A stretch of 64,000 nucleotides of DNA from Polaribacter irgensii 23-P. Its GTDB lineage: Bacteria; Bacteroidota; Bacteroidia; Flavobacteriales; Flavobacteriaceae. The stretch is from the NCBI RefSeq assembly GCF_000153225.1, contig NZ_CH724148.1, positions 2,434,611-2,498,610 of the forward strand, given 5' to 3'. Position 1 is the first letter of the stretch; every line of letters starts with the position of its first letter. The notes under the pieces are model-generated. The model was not told the origin of the DNA, did no database searches, and saw only the letters and a list, made by a program, of their open reading frames with translations. The position numbers were made by a program, and so were the translations under genes. Positions 1 to 9,654 of this stretch are shown piece after piece.

Positions 1-219
1 TTCCTGAGCCGCATCAAAATTTGCTGCATTCGACTGGTAGCCCTTTGCAGAAACTCCATATGCTTTCAATTCTTCTTCCAAGGCATTTGCTGCATCCACA
101 GAAGCACTGTAAGTAAAAGCGACATTAGCACCCTGTTTTGCAAATTCAACAGCGATACTGCGCCCAATTCCTCTGGTTGCCCCTGTAATTATTGCCGATT
201 TATTTTCTAATAATTTCAT
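1..219 (-). CDS. fabG: 3-oxoacyl-ACP reductase FabG (SDR family), N-terminal part, cut by window edge
   Basis: The first 73 codons of a short-chain dehydrogenase/reductase are present; the rest lies beyond position 1. The start MKLLENKSAIITGATRGIG carries the glycine-rich NADPH-binding motif TGATRGIG at residues 13-20, and the following helix (SIAVEFAKQGANVAFTY) is typical of FabG. FabG reduces 3-oxoacyl-ACP in type II fatty acid elongation in the cytoplasm. The ATG is at 217-219, behind a TATATTTG -7 box (242-249) and a terminator that separates it from sucD. Another SDR with a similar N-terminus cannot be excluded because the catalytic Ser-Tyr-Lys part is outside the window. Confidence 0.8.
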   Translation of the reverse strand, partial: MKLLENKSAIITGATRGIGRSIAVEFAKQGANVAFTYSASVDAANALEEELKAYGVSAKGYQSNAANFDAAQE

Positions 220-241
220 AGTGTACTATTTAGTTGCTGTT

Positions 242-249
242 CAAATATA
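242..249 (-). promoter_or_regulatory. fabG: -7 box TATATTTG of the fabG promoter
   Basis: On the minus strand TATATTTG matches the Bacteroidota -7 consensus TAnnTTTG and ends 22 bases before the fabG ATG. The -33 position would fall inside the sucD terminator hairpin and no clear TTTG is seen there. Confidence 0.35.
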
Positions 250-256
250 AAAGAGA

Positions 257-278
257 AATTCCCGTTTTCACGGGAATT
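257..278 (-). terminator. Rho-independent terminator after sucD
   Basis: An 8-bp perfect stem (AATTCCCG/CGGGAATT) with a 6-base loop is followed on the minus strand by a T-rich tail (TCTCTTTTATATTT). It lies 78 bases after the sucD stop and before the fabG promoter. Confidence 0.6.
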
Positions 279-356
279 ATTTATGATTATCGTTACTAAA
301 TCACCAAATAAATCAGCTTTACAGCTGCATTATATGGCGTTTATATATGCGATGTT

Positions 357-1235
357 TTATTTTTTACCCAAAACTTTTGCGACCATTTCTCCAATCTTAG
401 CGGGTGAGCTTACAACGTGTACGCCACACTCTGCCAAAATTTTCATTTTCGCTTGTGCAGTATCATCTGCTCCTCCAACAATTGCGCCAGCATGTCCCAT
501 CGTTCTTCCGGCTGGTGCTGTTTGACCTGCAATAAAACCAACTACTGGCTTTCTATTTCCGTCTGCTTTGATCCATTGTGCTGCTTCTGCCTCTAAATTT
601 CCACCAATCTCACCAATCATTACAATCGCCTCTGTTTCGTCGTCATTCATTAGCAATTCGACAGCTTCTTTCGTTGTTGTTCCAATAATCGGATCTCCAC
701 CAATACCAATAGCAGTGGTAATTCCGTATCCTTGTTTTACAACTTGATCTGCAGCTTCATACGTCAAAGTACCCGATTTAGAAACGATACCTACATTTCC
801 TTTTTTGAAGATAAACCCTGGCATAATACCAACTTTTGCCTCGTCTGGAGTGATTACGCCAGGACAATTGGGGCCAATTAATCTGCAATCTCTTGTATCT
901 ATATATGCTTTTACTTTTACCATATCTGCTGTAGGAATTCCTTCTGTAATACAAATGATTACTTTGATTCCTGCATCTGCAGCTTCCATAATTGCGTCAG
1001 CGGCAAATGCCGGAGGCACAAAAATTATAGATGTATCTGCTCCTACCTCTTCTACAGATTCTAATACCGTATTAAAAACAGGTTTTCCTAAGTGTTCTTG
1101 GCCTCCTTTTCCTGGAGTTACTCCCCCAACAACATTCGTTCCATAGTCAATCATTTGACCAGCGTGAAAAGTACCTTCACTACCTGTAAAACCCTGAACT
1201 ATAATTTTTGAATTTTTATTTACTAAAACACTCAT
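357..1235 (-). CDS. sucD: Succinyl-CoA synthetase (succinate--CoA ligase), alpha subunit SucD
   Basis: This subunit of the TCA-cycle enzyme interconverts succinyl-CoA and succinate with nucleotide triphosphate formation; it binds CoA and carries the phosphohistidine. The 292-residue length is normal. The N-terminus [21 protein letters not shown] has the CoA-binding Rossmann motif (QGFTGSEG), residues around 122-126 contain the family motif GPNCPG, and the C-terminal part has GHAGAIVGG, where the histidine is the phosphorylated residue. The beta subunit gene sucC is not adjacent, as is common in flavobacteria. A TATTTTTG -7 box lies 25 bases upstream of the ATG and a terminator follows the stop. 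Confidence 0.95.
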   Translation of the reverse strand: MSVLVNKNSKIIVQGFTGSEGTFHAGQMIDYGTNVVGGVTPGKGGQEHLGKPVFNTVLESVEEVGADTSIIFVPPAFAADAIMEAADAGIKVIICITEGIPTADMVKVKAYIDTRDCRLIGPNCPGVITPDEAKVGIMPGFIFKKGNVGIVSKSGTLTYEAADQVVKQGYGITTAIGIGGDPIIGTTTKEAVELLMNDDETEAIVMIGEIGGNLEAEAAQWIKADGNRKPVVGFIAGQTAPAGRTMGHAGAIVGGADDTAQAKMKILAECGVHVVSSPAKIGEMVAKVLGKK

Positions 1236-1260
1236 TCGTTTATTATTTTATGATGTCGGA

Positions 1261-1268
1261 CAAAAATA
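1261..1268 (-). promoter_or_regulatory. sucD: -7 box TATTTTTG upstream of sucD
   Basis: TATTTTTG on the minus strand fits TAnnTTTG and ends 25 bases before the sucD ATG. No convincing TTTG was found at the expected -33 distance. Confidence 0.35.
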
Positions 1269-1296
1269 GTTTATTGCAAGTTTCTAAAAAAGTATT

Positions 1297-2223
1297 TTAT
1301 GTATTCTTTCTACCTTTAAAAAAACGTTTAATTTCTGCCATTTCTTTTAATTTTTCTCTTGATTCTGAAATGGGAGTTCCAAAATAACTTTTTCCTCCTG
1401 CTACCGATTTCGTCACCCCTGTTTGTCCCAAAATAATGGCTCCTTTTCCAATTGTAATTCCGCTTGTAGTACCTACTTGACCCCAAAGAGTAACTTCGTC
1501 TTCAATGATTACACAACCTGCAATTCCAGTCTGTGAGGCAATCAAACATTTTTTTCCAATCACCGTATCATGGCCAACATGCACTTGGTTGTCAATTTTT
1601 GTGCCTGCGCCAATTGTAGTGTCTCCAGTCACGCCGCGATCAATCGTGCAGGAAGCACCAATATCTACATGATCTTGTATCACTACTCTTCCTACAGAAA
1701 GTAGTTTATCAAACCCTTCTGCTCTATTTTTATAATAAAAAGCATCTGCACCTAAAACCGTATTTGCGTGGATCGTTACATTATTTCCAACAACAGTAGC
1801 ATCGTAAATAGTTACATTAGGATGGATCCTACAGTTTTCTCCAATAACCACGTTGTTTCCAACAAAAACATTGGGTTGGATAACGGTTCCATTTCCTATT
1901 TTAGCAGTATCTGAAACCGCTTTTTCAGAAGCTATAAAGGGATTAAAGTAGTTTGATATTTTATTAAAATCTCGAAAAGGATCTTCAGAAATCAGCAAAG
2001 ACTTTCCTTCTGGACAGGCTACCTCCTTATTGATTATAATTGTTGTCGCTGCAGAGGTCAAAGCTTTCTCGTAATATTTAGGGTGGTCTACAAAAACAAT
2101 ATCTCCTTTTTCTACTACATGTATCTCATTGATTCCTAAAATTTCAAAAGTTGCCTCCCCTACAAAAGGTGCATTTATAAGCGTTGCGATCTGTTGAAGC
2201 GTTTGTGATGTTTTAAATTTCAT
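1297..2223 (-). CDS. LpxD-like UDP-3-O-acyl-glucosamine N-acyltransferase, second paralogue
   Basis: A left-handed beta-helix acyltransferase of 308 residues from the chosen ATG at 2223 ([13 protein letters not shown]), which matches the usual LpxD N-terminus; an in-frame extension to 2274 looks unconserved. An N-terminal uridine-binding-like domain (about 1-95) precedes hexapeptide repeats (about 100-270, for example [20 protein letters not shown]) and a basic C-terminal helix. The segment [13 protein letters not shown] retains the histidine that is catalytic in LpxD. It lacks the GFGFAPD segment present in the paralogue at 5088-6128, so its acyl donor or substrate may differ. It sits in the lipid A gene block, 60 bases after efp. 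A related sugar N-acyltransferase activity is possible. Confidence 0.75.
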   Translation of the reverse strand: MKFKTSQTLQQIATLINAPFVGEATFEILGINEIHVVEKGDIVFVDHPKYYEKALTSAATTIIINKEVACPEGKSLLISEDPFRDFNKISNYFNPFIASEKAVSDTAKIGNGTVIQPNVFVGNNVVIGENCRIHPNVTIYDATVVGNNVTIHANTVLGADAFYYKNRAEGFDKLLSVGRVVIQDHVDIGASCTIDRGVTGDTTIGAGTKIDNQVHVGHDTVIGKKCLIASQTGIAGCVIIEDEVTLWGQVGTTSGITIGKGAIILGQTGVTKSVAGGKSYFGTPISESREKLKEMAEIKRFFKGRKNT

Positions 2224-2283
2224 GTATCCTTTTGTAATTATTTTTAAATGCAGGCAAAATTCATCGCACAGCACTAAAAATAG

Positions 2284-2850
2284 TTACTCTTTTATTCTTT
2301 CTTGATAAGTTCCTTTTGTAGTTTCTACTTTAATTTTATCACCTTCATTAATAAATAAAGGCACATTTACCGTTGCTCCACTTTCTACAGTAGCTGGCTT
2401 TGTTGCATTTGTTGCTGTATTTCCTTTTACACCAGGTTCTGTGTGTGTAACTTCTAAAACAACGCTTGCGGGCATGTCCACAGAAAGTGGCATTTCGTCT
2501 TCAGCATTGATTATAATAGTTACAACTTCACCTTCTTTCATCAATTCTGGTGCGTCTAAAACATTTTTTTGCAATTGAATTTGAGAATAATCTTTTTCAT
2601 TCATAAAATGAAACGTTTCTCCTTCATTATACAGGTATTGAAATTTATGTGTCTCTACACGAATATCCTCTATTTTTCTTCCTGCAGGAAAGGTGTTGTC
2701 AACCACCTTACCATTGGTAACACTTTTTAATTTTGTTCTAACAAAAGCCGGTCCTTTTCCTGGTTTTACGTGTAAAAACTCAATAACTTTATAAATATCA
2801 TTGTTATATCTAATACACAATCCGTTTCTAATATCTGATGTTGTTGCCAT
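2284..2850 (-). CDS. efp: Translation elongation factor P
   Basis: EF-P relieves ribosome stalling at polyproline stretches. The 188-residue length and three-domain beta-barrel order are standard: an N-terminal KOW-like domain (about 1-63), then two OB-fold domains. The tip loop PGKGPAF near residue 32 carries the conserved lysine that is post-translationally modified in many bacteria. The C-terminal GDKIKVETTKGTYQERIKE fits the family signature. It is embedded between lpxA and the second lpxD paralogue, an arrangement I recall as common in flavobacteria, and is probably cotranscribed with them. Confidence 0.96.
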   Translation of the reverse strand: MATTSDIRNGLCIRYNNDIYKVIEFLHVKPGKGPAFVRTKLKSVTNGKVVDNTFPAGRKIEDIRVETHKFQYLYNEGETFHFMNEKDYSQIQLQKNVLDAPELMKEGEVVTIIINAEDEMPLSVDMPASVVLEVTHTEPGVKGNTATNATKPATVESGATVNVPLFINEGDKIKVETTKGTYQERIKE

Positions 2851-2914
2851 TTCTAATATTGCTTTAATTATACTAATTTTATAAGGTACTTTTTTAAATC
2901 TTTTTTTGGCGCTG

Positions 2915-3700
2915 TTAGTTTGCGTTGTAGTAGCCTTTCATAATTCCCCGATGTGAATCTTTGATAAACTGAATGATCTCGTCTCTTTCCGTAGTCGCCT
3001 CTAATTCTGCTTCAATAATTTCAATTGCCTGCGTGTAATTATAATTTTTCTGAAATAAAATTCGGTATATATTCTGAATTTCTGTAATTTTTTCTGTCGT
3101 AAACCCACGTCTTCTCAAGCCCACTGAATTTATACCAACATACGATAATGGCTCTCTTGCAGCCTTTACATAAGGAGGTACATCTTTTCTTACTAGAGAA
3201 CCACCCGTTACAAAAGCATGTTTTCCTACAGATGCAAACTGATGTACTGCAACCATTCCTGCCAAGACTACATTGTCTCCAATTGTCACGTGGCCTGCCA
3301 ACGTAGAATTGTTAGAAAAAACACAATTGTCTCCTACAAAAGAATCGTGTGCAATATGACAATACGCCATAATTAAACAATTGTTACCAATTTTAGTTTT
3401 CATTCTGTCTGAAGTCCCTCTATTGATCGTAACACATTCTCTTATGGTTACATTGTCTCCAATTTCTACGGTAGTTTCTTCGTCGTCAAATTTTAAGTCC
3501 TGAGGAATTGCTGAAATTACTGCTCCTGGAAAAATTCTACAATTTTTACCAATTCTAGCCCCTTCCATAATGGTTACATTTGAACCAATCCAAGTACCTG
3601 AACCAATTATTACATTGTTATGTATGGTTGAAAAAGGCTCTATAACTACATTTCTTGCTATTTTTGCTTGGGGATGCACATACGCTAATGGTTGATTCAT
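2915..3700 (-). CDS. lpxA: UDP-N-acetylglucosamine O-acyltransferase LpxA
   Basis: LpxA catalyses the first step of lipid A synthesis, transferring a 3-hydroxyacyl chain from ACP to UDP-GlcNAc. The 261-residue protein begins MNQPLAYVHPQAKIA and has hexapeptide beta-helix repeats to about residue 190 followed by a helical C-terminal domain. The motif CHIAHDSFVGDN contains the catalytic histidine, and GLRRRGFTTEKI is the conserved start of the C-terminal helical region. It follows lpxC-fabZ by 3 bases, so the two are certainly cotranscribed and likely translationally coupled. Confidence 0.95.
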   Translation of the reverse strand: MNQPLAYVHPQAKIARNVVIEPFSTIHNNVIIGSGTWIGSNVTIMEGARIGKNCRIFPGAVISAIPQDLKFDDEETTVEIGDNVTIRECVTINRGTSDRMKTKIGNNCLIMAYCHIAHDSFVGDNCVFSNNSTLAGHVTIGDNVVLAGMVAVHQFASVGKHAFVTGGSLVRKDVPPYVKAAREPLSYVGINSVGLRRRGFTTEKITEIQNIYRILFQKNYNYTQAIEIIEAELEATTERDEIIQFIKDSHRGIMKGYYNAN

Positions 3701-3703
3701 ATT

Positions 3704-5095
3704 TTAATTTTTTCTAGCAATTTGCGCCATTAATTCAGCTTCCGCAACTACTCTTCCATTGGCATATGCATATGCTTGCATATGACAAATCCCCCTTCTT
3801 ATAGGGGTAATTAATTCACATTTAAAAATAACAGTATCTCCAGGCAACACTTTTTGTTTGAACTTTACTTTATCCATCTTCATAAAATAAGTCAAGTAGT
3901 TCTCCGGGTCTGGTACCGTATTTAGAACCAAAACACCACCGCACTGTGCCATTGCTTCAACTTGCAATACTCCTGGCATTACAGGCGCACCAGGAAAATG
4001 ACCCACAAAAAAAGGCTCATTCATCGTCACATTTTTCATACCAACTACATGTTTGCTAGAAAGTTCTAGAATCCGATCAACCAACAAAAATGGAGGTCGA
4101 TGTGGAAGAATTTCCATAATTTGATGAATGTCTAATAATGGCGGTAAGTTTAAATCGTAGAAGGGAACATTATTTCTTTTCTCTTGTTTGATAATCTTCG
4201 CAAGCTTTTTTGCAAATAAGGTATTTATTAAATGACCTGGTTTATTCGCAATCACTTTTCCTCTAATCCGCGTTCCTACCAGAGCTAAATCGCCCATAAC
4301 ATCTAACAATTTATGCCTCGCAGCTTCATTTGCCCAATGAAGCGTTAAATTATCTAAAATTCCGTTTGACTTTACTGCAATGTCTTTTTTATTAAAAGCC
4401 TTCTTCAACTTCTCCATCGTGCTCTCAGACAGCTCTTTGTCTACATATACGATCGCATTGTTTAAATCTCCTCCTTTAATTAAATCATGCTCTAAAAGCA
4501 TTTCTATCTCGTGCAAAAAACTAAAAGTTCTGGCTCCTGCAATTTCTACTTTAAAATCAGATACTCTTTCCAATGTTGCATTCTGTGTACCTAAAACTTT
4601 CGTACCAAAATCTACCATTGCTGTTATCTGATATTCACTAGAAGGCATGAGCATTATTTCACTCCCCGTAGCTTCATCTTTATATGAAATGATCTCTTTG
4701 ACAATATATTCTTCAATAAATGCCTCTTGTTCTTGAATACCCGCTTTCTCTAAAGCTTCTACAAAAAACTTTGAAGAACCGTCCATAATGGGAGGCTCTG
4801 AAGCATCTATCTCAATTAATAAATTATCGATATCGAGACCAACAGCAGCTGCCAATACATGCTCTGATGTCTGAATTTGCACGCCATCTTTTTCTATGTT
4901 GGTACCTCTCTGCGTATTTACTACATACTCCGCTCTTGCTTCAATTACAGGAGCACCCTCTAAATCTAATCTACAAAATGCAAAACCGTGATTTATAGGA
5001 GCAGGCTTTAATGTCATTTTTACAGCATTCCCAGTATGTAAACCTACACCTGATAAACTGATTTCATTTTGTATTGTTTTTTGTTTCTTACTCAT
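3704..5095 (-). CDS. lpxC/fabZ: Bifunctional UDP-3-O-acyl-GlcNAc deacetylase / 3-hydroxyacyl-ACP dehydratase (LpxC-FabZ fusion)
   Basis: One 463-residue polypeptide joins LpxC (about 1-305), the committed deacetylase of lipid A synthesis, to FabZ (about 315-463), the 3-hydroxyacyl-ACP dehydratase of fatty acid elongation. The fusion is characteristic of Bacteroidota. LpxC zinc ligands are visible as H79 (TSEHVLAA), H261 and D265 ([11 protein letters not shown]). FabZ shows [12 protein letters not shown] and the catalytic H366 (GHFPGAP) and E380. The fusion ties the rates of two pathways that compete for 3-hydroxyacyl-ACP. It overlaps the upstream lpxD by 8 bases and is followed by lpxA after 3 bases. 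Confidence 0.96.
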   Translation of the reverse strand: MSKKQKTIQNEISLSGVGLHTGNAVKMTLKPAPINHGFAFCRLDLEGAPVIEARAEYVVNTQRGTNIEKDGVQIQTSEHVLAAAVGLDIDNLLIEIDASEPPIMDGSSKFFVEALEKAGIQEQEAFIEEYIVKEIISYKDEATGSEIMLMPSSEYQITAMVDFGTKVLGTQNATLERVSDFKVEIAGARTFSFLHEIEMLLEHDLIKGGDLNNAIVYVDKELSESTMEKLKKAFNKKDIAVKSNGILDNLTLHWANEAARHKLLDVMGDLALVGTRIRGKVIANKPGHLINTLFAKKLAKIIKQEKRNNVPFYDLNLPPLLDIHQIMEILPHRPPFLLVDRILELSSKHVVGMKNVTMNEPFFVGHFPGAPVMPGVLQVEAMAQCGGVLVLNTVPDPENYLTYFMKMDKVKFKQKVLPGDTVIFKCELITPIRRGICHMQAYAYANGRVVAEAELMAQIARKN

Positions 5096-6128
5096 TCTTT
5101 CTCATTTGAGTCTTCAACTCTTTTTCTAATTGATTAATTTTTGACACTATCTTTGGTAAGTTTTTAAAATGCACATAACTTCTATTGAAGCTACTTGACT
5201 TAAAAGCCGGTGTTCCATAAATAATTTCACTTTCTTTGATATTCTTTGTAACGCCAGTTTGAGCTAAAATCTTCACGTTATTTCCAATTTTTAAATGCCC
5301 TGAAATCCCCACTTGTCCACCAATCATGCAATTTTGACCAATTTTAGTAGATCCAGAAATACCTGTTTGCGAAGCAATCACTGTGTTTTTTCCAACTTCC
5401 ACATTATGTGCAATTTGGATTTGATTGTCAAGCTTTACTCCAGCTCTAATAATAGTAGCTCCCAAAGTTGCTCTGTCAATAGTCGTCGCTGCGCCAATAT
5501 CTACATTATCTTCAATAATAACATTTCCTATTTGAGGGATCGCCTGATACTCCCCATTTTTATCCGGAGCAAAACCAAAACCGTCAGCACCAATAATAGC
5601 ACCGGCGTGAATTTTACAATTTTTACCCACTTGCGTTTCTGCATAAATTTTTACCCCTGCAAAAATAATAGTATTGTCTCCAATTATACAGTGATCACCG
5701 ATATAAGAATTGGGGTAAATTTTTACATTTTCACCAATACGAACATTTTCTCCAATATAAGAGAATGCTCCAATGTATTCATTCACTCCTATTTGTGCTG
5801 ATTCCGAAATAAAATTCGGCTCTTCTCTTCCTAACTTATTGTTTTTCACCTCGTTGTAAAATTCTAGTAATTTAGAAAAAGAGGCATATGCGTCATCCAC
5901 TTTAATCAAAGTGGCACTCACTTCTTTTTCAGGAGTAAAGCTCTTGTTTACGATGGCTATTGACGCGTGAGTACTGTATAAGTATGCAGTATATTTAGGA
6001 TTTGACAAAAAAGTTAAAGATCCTTTTTTACCTTCTTCAATCTTAGAGAGTTCAGAAACCTCTTCATCAGGGTTTCCAACAACCTCTCCTTCTAGAATGT
6101 CCGCTATTTGTTGTGCTTTAAATTTCAT
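5088..6128 (-). CDS. lpxD: UDP-3-O-(3-hydroxyacyl)glucosamine N-acyltransferase LpxD
   Basis: LpxD adds the second hydroxyacyl chain to UDP-3-O-acyl-glucosamine in the cytoplasm. I chose the ATG at 6128 ([14 protein letters not shown], 346 residues), which matches the family start; an ATG three codons upstream overlaps a possible -7 box. The N-terminal uridine-binding domain (about 1-100) precedes hexapeptide repeats and a C-terminal helix. The motifs [10 protein letters not shown] and [13 protein letters not shown], with the catalytic histidine, are present. It heads the lpxD-lpxC/fabZ-lpxA run and overlaps lpxC by 8 bases. A TATTTTTG box at 6135-6142 ends only 6 bases before the start, hinting at a leaderless transcript. 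Confidence 0.93.
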   Translation of the reverse strand: MKFKAQQIADILEGEVVGNPDEEVSELSKIEEGKKGSLTFLSNPKYTAYLYSTHASIAIVNKSFTPEKEVSATLIKVDDAYASFSKLLEFYNEVKNNKLGREEPNFISESAQIGVNEYIGAFSYIGENVRIGENVKIYPNSYIGDHCIIGDNTIIFAGVKIYAETQVGKNCKIHAGAIIGADGFGFAPDKNGEYQAIPQIGNVIIEDNVDIGAATTIDRATLGATIIRAGVKLDNQIQIAHNVEVGKNTVIASQTGISGSTKIGQNCMIGGQVGISGHLKIGNNVKILAQTGVTKNIKESEIIYGTPAFKSSSFNRSYVHFKNLPKIVSKINQLEKELKTQMRKNE

Positions 6129-6173
6129 CAAAGGCAAAAATATAAAAATTATACCGTTTTCTCTAATCTCTTC

Positions 6174-7448
6174 TTACTTTGGATAACAAATAAAATATTT
6201 TACCACGGGGATTGTAAGCGCCTGCAAGTTTAATTGATCTGATGCCTTGGCTATATCTTTTAAATTCCCACTTTTATTTAGGATATAAATTGGTATTTCT
6301 AAAGTGTATGCTTGGTTGCTAATTTTCTGATGAAAGACAAAATAATGCACATCTTTTTCAGAGACATGTAATTTACGCATTGCCTTCTCTCTTTTCTTAG
6401 CAATGTAAATTTCCTTAAATGGCTCATGCCGTATTTCTATTCTCAGTAATTTCCGATCTACAATCATCGCCGACAATAATGCTAAAACTTTATCTTCATG
6501 ATGCACCCATTCTTTAATCGCTGATAAAACATCATAATCATCAAGCTTAGAAAACATTTCTAAGGTCTCCTCCGTAAAATTCGTTTTAGAAATTGGATGC
6601 TTTAAAAAATATGTAAGTGCCGAACTTGCAAATAAATGCACTCCTTCTCCCGCCAACTCTTTTGCGCGTCTTAACACATTGACTAAAATGTTTTCTGCTA
6701 CTAGGCCTGTTTTATGCAAATATACTTGCCAGTACATGAGTCGTCTTGCAATTAAAAATTTCTCAACAGAATAAATCCCCTTCTGTTCGATCACCAATTC
6801 GTCATCTTTTACATTGATCATCGCAATTAATCGGTCTGAAGAAATATTTCCCTCCGTCACACCAGTATAAAAACTATCTCTTTTCAAATAATCTAAACGA
6901 TCAATGTCAAGTTGGCTCGAAATAAGCTGCCCCAAAAATTTTCGTGGATTTTTTCCTTCAAATATTTCAATGGCTAGTGTAAGTTGCCCTTGAAACACCT
7001 CATTTAATTTCTTCATGAATTTTAAGGAAATCTCCTCATGACTAATACCATTTACGATACTGTGCTCTAAGGCGTGCGAAAATGCGCCGTGCCCTATGTC
7101 ATGTAATAAAATAGCAATGCACAACGCATTCTCTTCTTCCTGAGAAATTTCAACTTGCTTAAAACGCAAAACACGAACGGCCTTTTGCATTAAATGCATG
7201 CAACCAATTGCATGATGAAAACGGGTATGATTTGCCCCTGGATATACTAAGTTAGAAAACCCCATTTGCGCAATCCTTCTTAAACGCTGAAAATAGGGAT
7301 GCTCTATAATATCAAATATTAAAGAATTTGGGATCTGTATGAACCCATAAATTGGGTCGTTTAGAATCTTAAGTTTATTGGGTATGTTTTTTTTCAAAAG
7401 TTTTTTATGTTTCAATCTATCATTGCAAATTACGATATTTCTAGTCAC
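6174..7448 (-). CDS. HD-superfamily phosphohydrolase (dGTPase/SamHD1-like)
   Basis: A 424-residue HD-domain protein of the family related to dGTP triphosphohydrolases; the substrate is not known from sequence. Metal-binding motifs are clear: HHAIGCMHLM (first histidine), LLHDIGHGAFSHALEH (HD pair) and QLDIDRLDYLKRD (last aspartate). The family-typical N-terminus is NKLKILNDPIYGF, about 20 residues after the first ATG, so a TTG start at 7397 is a plausible alternative. It lies upstream of lpxD, with 45 bases between its stop and the lpxD ATG. A role in nucleotide or dinucleotide hydrolysis is an inference from the family. Confidence 0.85.
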   Translation of the reverse strand: MTRNIVICNDRLKHKKLLKKNIPNKLKILNDPIYGFIQIPNSLIFDIIEHPYFQRLRRIAQMGFSNLVYPGANHTRFHHAIGCMHLMQKAVRVLRFKQVEISQEEENALCIAILLHDIGHGAFSHALEHSIVNGISHEEISLKFMKKLNEVFQGQLTLAIEIFEGKNPRKFLGQLISSQLDIDRLDYLKRDSFYTGVTEGNISSDRLIAMINVKDDELVIEQKGIYSVEKFLIARRLMYWQVYLHKTGLVAENILVNVLRRAKELAGEGVHLFASSALTYFLKHPISKTNFTEETLEMFSKLDDYDVLSAIKEWVHHEDKVLALLSAMIVDRKLLRIEIRHEPFKEIYIAKKREKAMRKLHVSEKDVHYFVFHQKISNQAYTLEIPIYILNKSGNLKDIAKASDQLNLQALTIPVVKYFICYPK

Positions 7449-7580
7449 AAATTCATATATTTATGCAGGATCCTATTTATGGCTAAAATTCTTAAAAAAT
7501 TGGCAGTATTTTATCATTTTAAGCAACCAAAAAAAGACAGCAAAGACCAGCGTTTAACGTTATTCAAAGAAAAATAATTT

Positions 7581-9125
7581 ATGAGCATACAAATTTTATG
7601 GGTAGACGACGAAATTGAATTATTGAAACCACATATTCTTTTTTTAGAGCGAAAAGAGTATGCAGTTACTACCTGCACAAACGGTGCAGATGCTATTCTT
7701 TTAGTTGATGAAATAAATTTTGATATTGTTTTCTTGGATGAGAACATGCCAGGTTTAACAGGCCTTGAAACATTGGCTGAAATCAAGCAGAAACACATCA
7801 ATTTACCGGTGGTTATGATTACAAAAAGTGAAGAGGAGTCGATTATGGAGGAAGCAATTGGCTCTAAAATTGCAGACTATTTAATTAAGCCTGTAAATCC
7901 AAATCAAATCCTATTGAGCTTAAAAAAAAATTTAGACCATTCCCGTTTAATTACCGAAAAAACAACAGCAAACTACCAGCAAGAGTTCAGAAAAATTTCA
8001 ATGGATCTGGCAATGGTTAATTCCTATGAAGAATGGATAGAACTCTATAAAAAATTAATTCATTGGGAGTTAGAATTGGAAAACATTAGCGATCCCAATA
8101 TGCTAGGAATTTTAGAAAGTCAAAAACAAGAAGCAAATTCCCAGTATTTTAAGTTCATCAAAAAAAATTATGAAGCGTACTTAACTGCGAAGGACAAACC
8201 TACATTTTCCCATACACTATTTAAAGAGTACGTAGTTCCTGAATTAAAAAAGAAAGCCCCTGTTTTGTGGGTTGTCATTGATAATTTAAGATATGATCAA
8301 TATCGAATTTTAGAACCCCTAATTAACAACCATTATAAGAAAGAAGAAGAATACAGTTATTTCTCAATCCTACCCACGGCAACACAATATGCCAGAAATG
8401 CGATGTTTTCAGGTCTCATGCCCTCTGAAATGGAAAAAAAATACCCGCAATATTGGAAAAATGACACGGACGAAGGAGGAATGAATTTATTTGAAAATGA
8501 ATTTTTATCTGCACAAATTAAACGCCTGGGCTTAGATATAACACATGAGTATTATAAAATTACTTCTTTAAAAAGCGGAAAAGAGTTGGCTGACAACTAC
8601 AATGGTACCAGACAAAATGATTTAACTGTTGTGGTATATAACTTTGTTGACATGCTATCTCATTCTAAAACAGAAATGGGAGTAATTAAAGAATTGGCCG
8701 GAGATGACAAAGCATATCGGAGTTTAACCTTGAGTTGGTTTAAGAATTCCGCACTGTTTGAAATTATTCAGAAAGCACAGGTATTGGGACAAAAACTGAT
8801 CCTTACCACAGACCACGGGACCATCAACTGTAAACATCCTTCAAAAGTAATTGGAGATAAAAACATCAGTTCTAATTTGCGGTATAAGACAGGTAGAAGT
8901 CTTTCCTACACAGAAAAAGATGTATATCCCGTAAGGAATCCTAAAGATATATTTCTACCTACAGAAGCGATGAACAGCTCTTTTATATTTGCCAAAGAAG
9001 ATTTGTTTTTCGCCTATCCCAATAATTTCAATCATTTTGTAAAATACTTTAAAAACACCTACCAGCACGGAGGTATTTCTTTAGAAGAGATGATTATTCC
9101 TTGCGCAGTGTACAGTCCTAAATAA
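7581..9125 (+). CDS. porX: T9SS response regulator PorX (receiver + PglZ domain)
   Basis: PorX is the response regulator of the PorX/PorY system that controls type IX secretion and gliding genes. The 514 residues comprise a receiver domain (about 1-120; acidic pair D9-D10, phospho-acceptor D53 in FLDENMPG, KP at about 108), a helical linker (to about 205) and a C-terminal alkaline-phosphatase-fold PglZ domain (about 215-510). In the last, VVIDNLRYDQ and TTDHGTINCKHP supply metal-binding residues. Published work on PorX reports phosphodiesterase activity on oligonucleotides for this domain. PorY is not in the window. T9SS-related genes at 25739-29059 and 57601-58677 could be its clients. Confidence 0.92.
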   Translation: MSIQILWVDDEIELLKPHILFLERKEYAVTTCTNGADAILLVDEINFDIVFLDENMPGLTGLETLAEIKQKHINLPVVMITKSEEESIMEEAIGSKIADYLIKPVNPNQILLSLKKNLDHSRLITEKTTANYQQEFRKISMDLAMVNSYEEWIELYKKLIHWELELENISDPNMLGILESQKQEANSQYFKFIKKNYEAYLTAKDKPTFSHTLFKEYVVPELKKKAPVLWVVIDNLRYDQYRILEPLINNHYKKEEEYSYFSILPTATQYARNAMFSGLMPSEMEKKYPQYWKNDTDEGGMNLFENEFLSAQIKRLGLDITHEYYKITSLKSGKELADNYNGTRQNDLTVVVYNFVDMLSHSKTEMGVIKELAGDDKAYRSLTLSWFKNSALFEIIQKAQVLGQKLILTTDHGTINCKHPSKVIGDKNISSNLRYKTGRSLSYTEKDVYPVRNPKDIFLPTEAMNSSFIFAKEDLFFAYPNNFNHFVKYFKNTYQHGGISLEEMIIPCAVYSPK

Positions 9126-9179
9126 AAAATGAGAGGCAAATAATCATAAAAATAGTTGTAAAAAAAATCTTTAAAATTT

Positions 9180-9212
9180 AAACGGTACAAATTGTGGTAA
9201 TCTATACCGTTT
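9180..9212. terminator. Inverted repeat after porX; possible terminator or operator overlapping the tsaE promoter
   Basis: Perfect 8-bp arms AAACGGTA and TACCGTTT are separated by 17 bases and followed on the plus strand by CTTATTTTT. The long loop makes it a weak terminator; the loop holds the TTG of the proposed tsaE promoter, so a repressor site is an alternative. Confidence 0.3.
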
Positions 9213-9222
9213 CTTATTTTTA
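9192..9222 (+). promoter_or_regulatory. tsaE: Candidate promoter of tsaE (TTG-N20-TATTTTTA)
   Basis: TTG at 9192-9194 and TATTTTTA at 9215-9222 are 20 bases apart, close to the Bacteroidota arrangement. The implied transcript start is after the -7 box and before the ATG at 9239, which supports that start over an upstream TTG. Confidence 0.4.
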
Positions 9223-9238
9223 CATTTTTATAGCCGCG

Positions 9239-9646
9239 ATGAATAAAAATTATTCTTTTGAAGACTTAATGGAAATTGCCACTGCAACACTTGCTACAGC
9301 AAAAGATAAAACACTTTTGTTTTACGGTGAAATGGGGGTAGGTAAAACCACATTGATCAAGGAAATCTGCAAACAGCTAAAAGTAACAGATGCCATCTCT
9401 TCTCCAACCTACTCCTTGGTAAATGAGTATCAAACCTCAAAAGGGGAAACCGTTTTTCATTTTGACTTTTATAGAATTACCAATGAAATTGAAGCCTTAG
9501 ATATGGGCATTGAAGATTATTTAGACAACAACCACTGGTGTTTGATCGAATGGCCTCAAAATATTGAAAATTTACTACCGATAACGGCGGTTAAAATTCA
9601 CTTAACGCTTTTAGAGAGTGGCCAGCGGAACATCCAAATAAAATAA
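9239..9646 (+). CDS. tsaE: tRNA threonylcarbamoyladenosine biosynthesis ATPase TsaE
   Basis: TsaE is the ATPase that works with TsaB and TsaD to form the t6A37 modification of ANN-decoding tRNAs. From the ATG at 9239 the protein has 135 residues, the normal length (MNKNYSFEDLMEIA). The Walker A motif GEMGVGKTT lies at about residues 28-36; SSPTYSLVNEY and the later FHFDFYRI and WCLIEWPQ motifs are family signatures. An in-frame TTG start at 9194 would add 15 hydrophobic residues and lies in the promoter, so I rejected it. The next gene begins 8 bases after the stop, suggesting cotranscription. Confidence 0.93.
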   Translation: MNKNYSFEDLMEIATATLATAKDKTLLFYGEMGVGKTTLIKEICKQLKVTDAISSPTYSLVNEYQTSKGETVFHFDFYRITNEIEALDMGIEDYLDNNHWCLIEWPQNIENLLPITAVKIHLTLLESGQRNIQIK

Positions 9647-9654
9647 ATAAAAAT

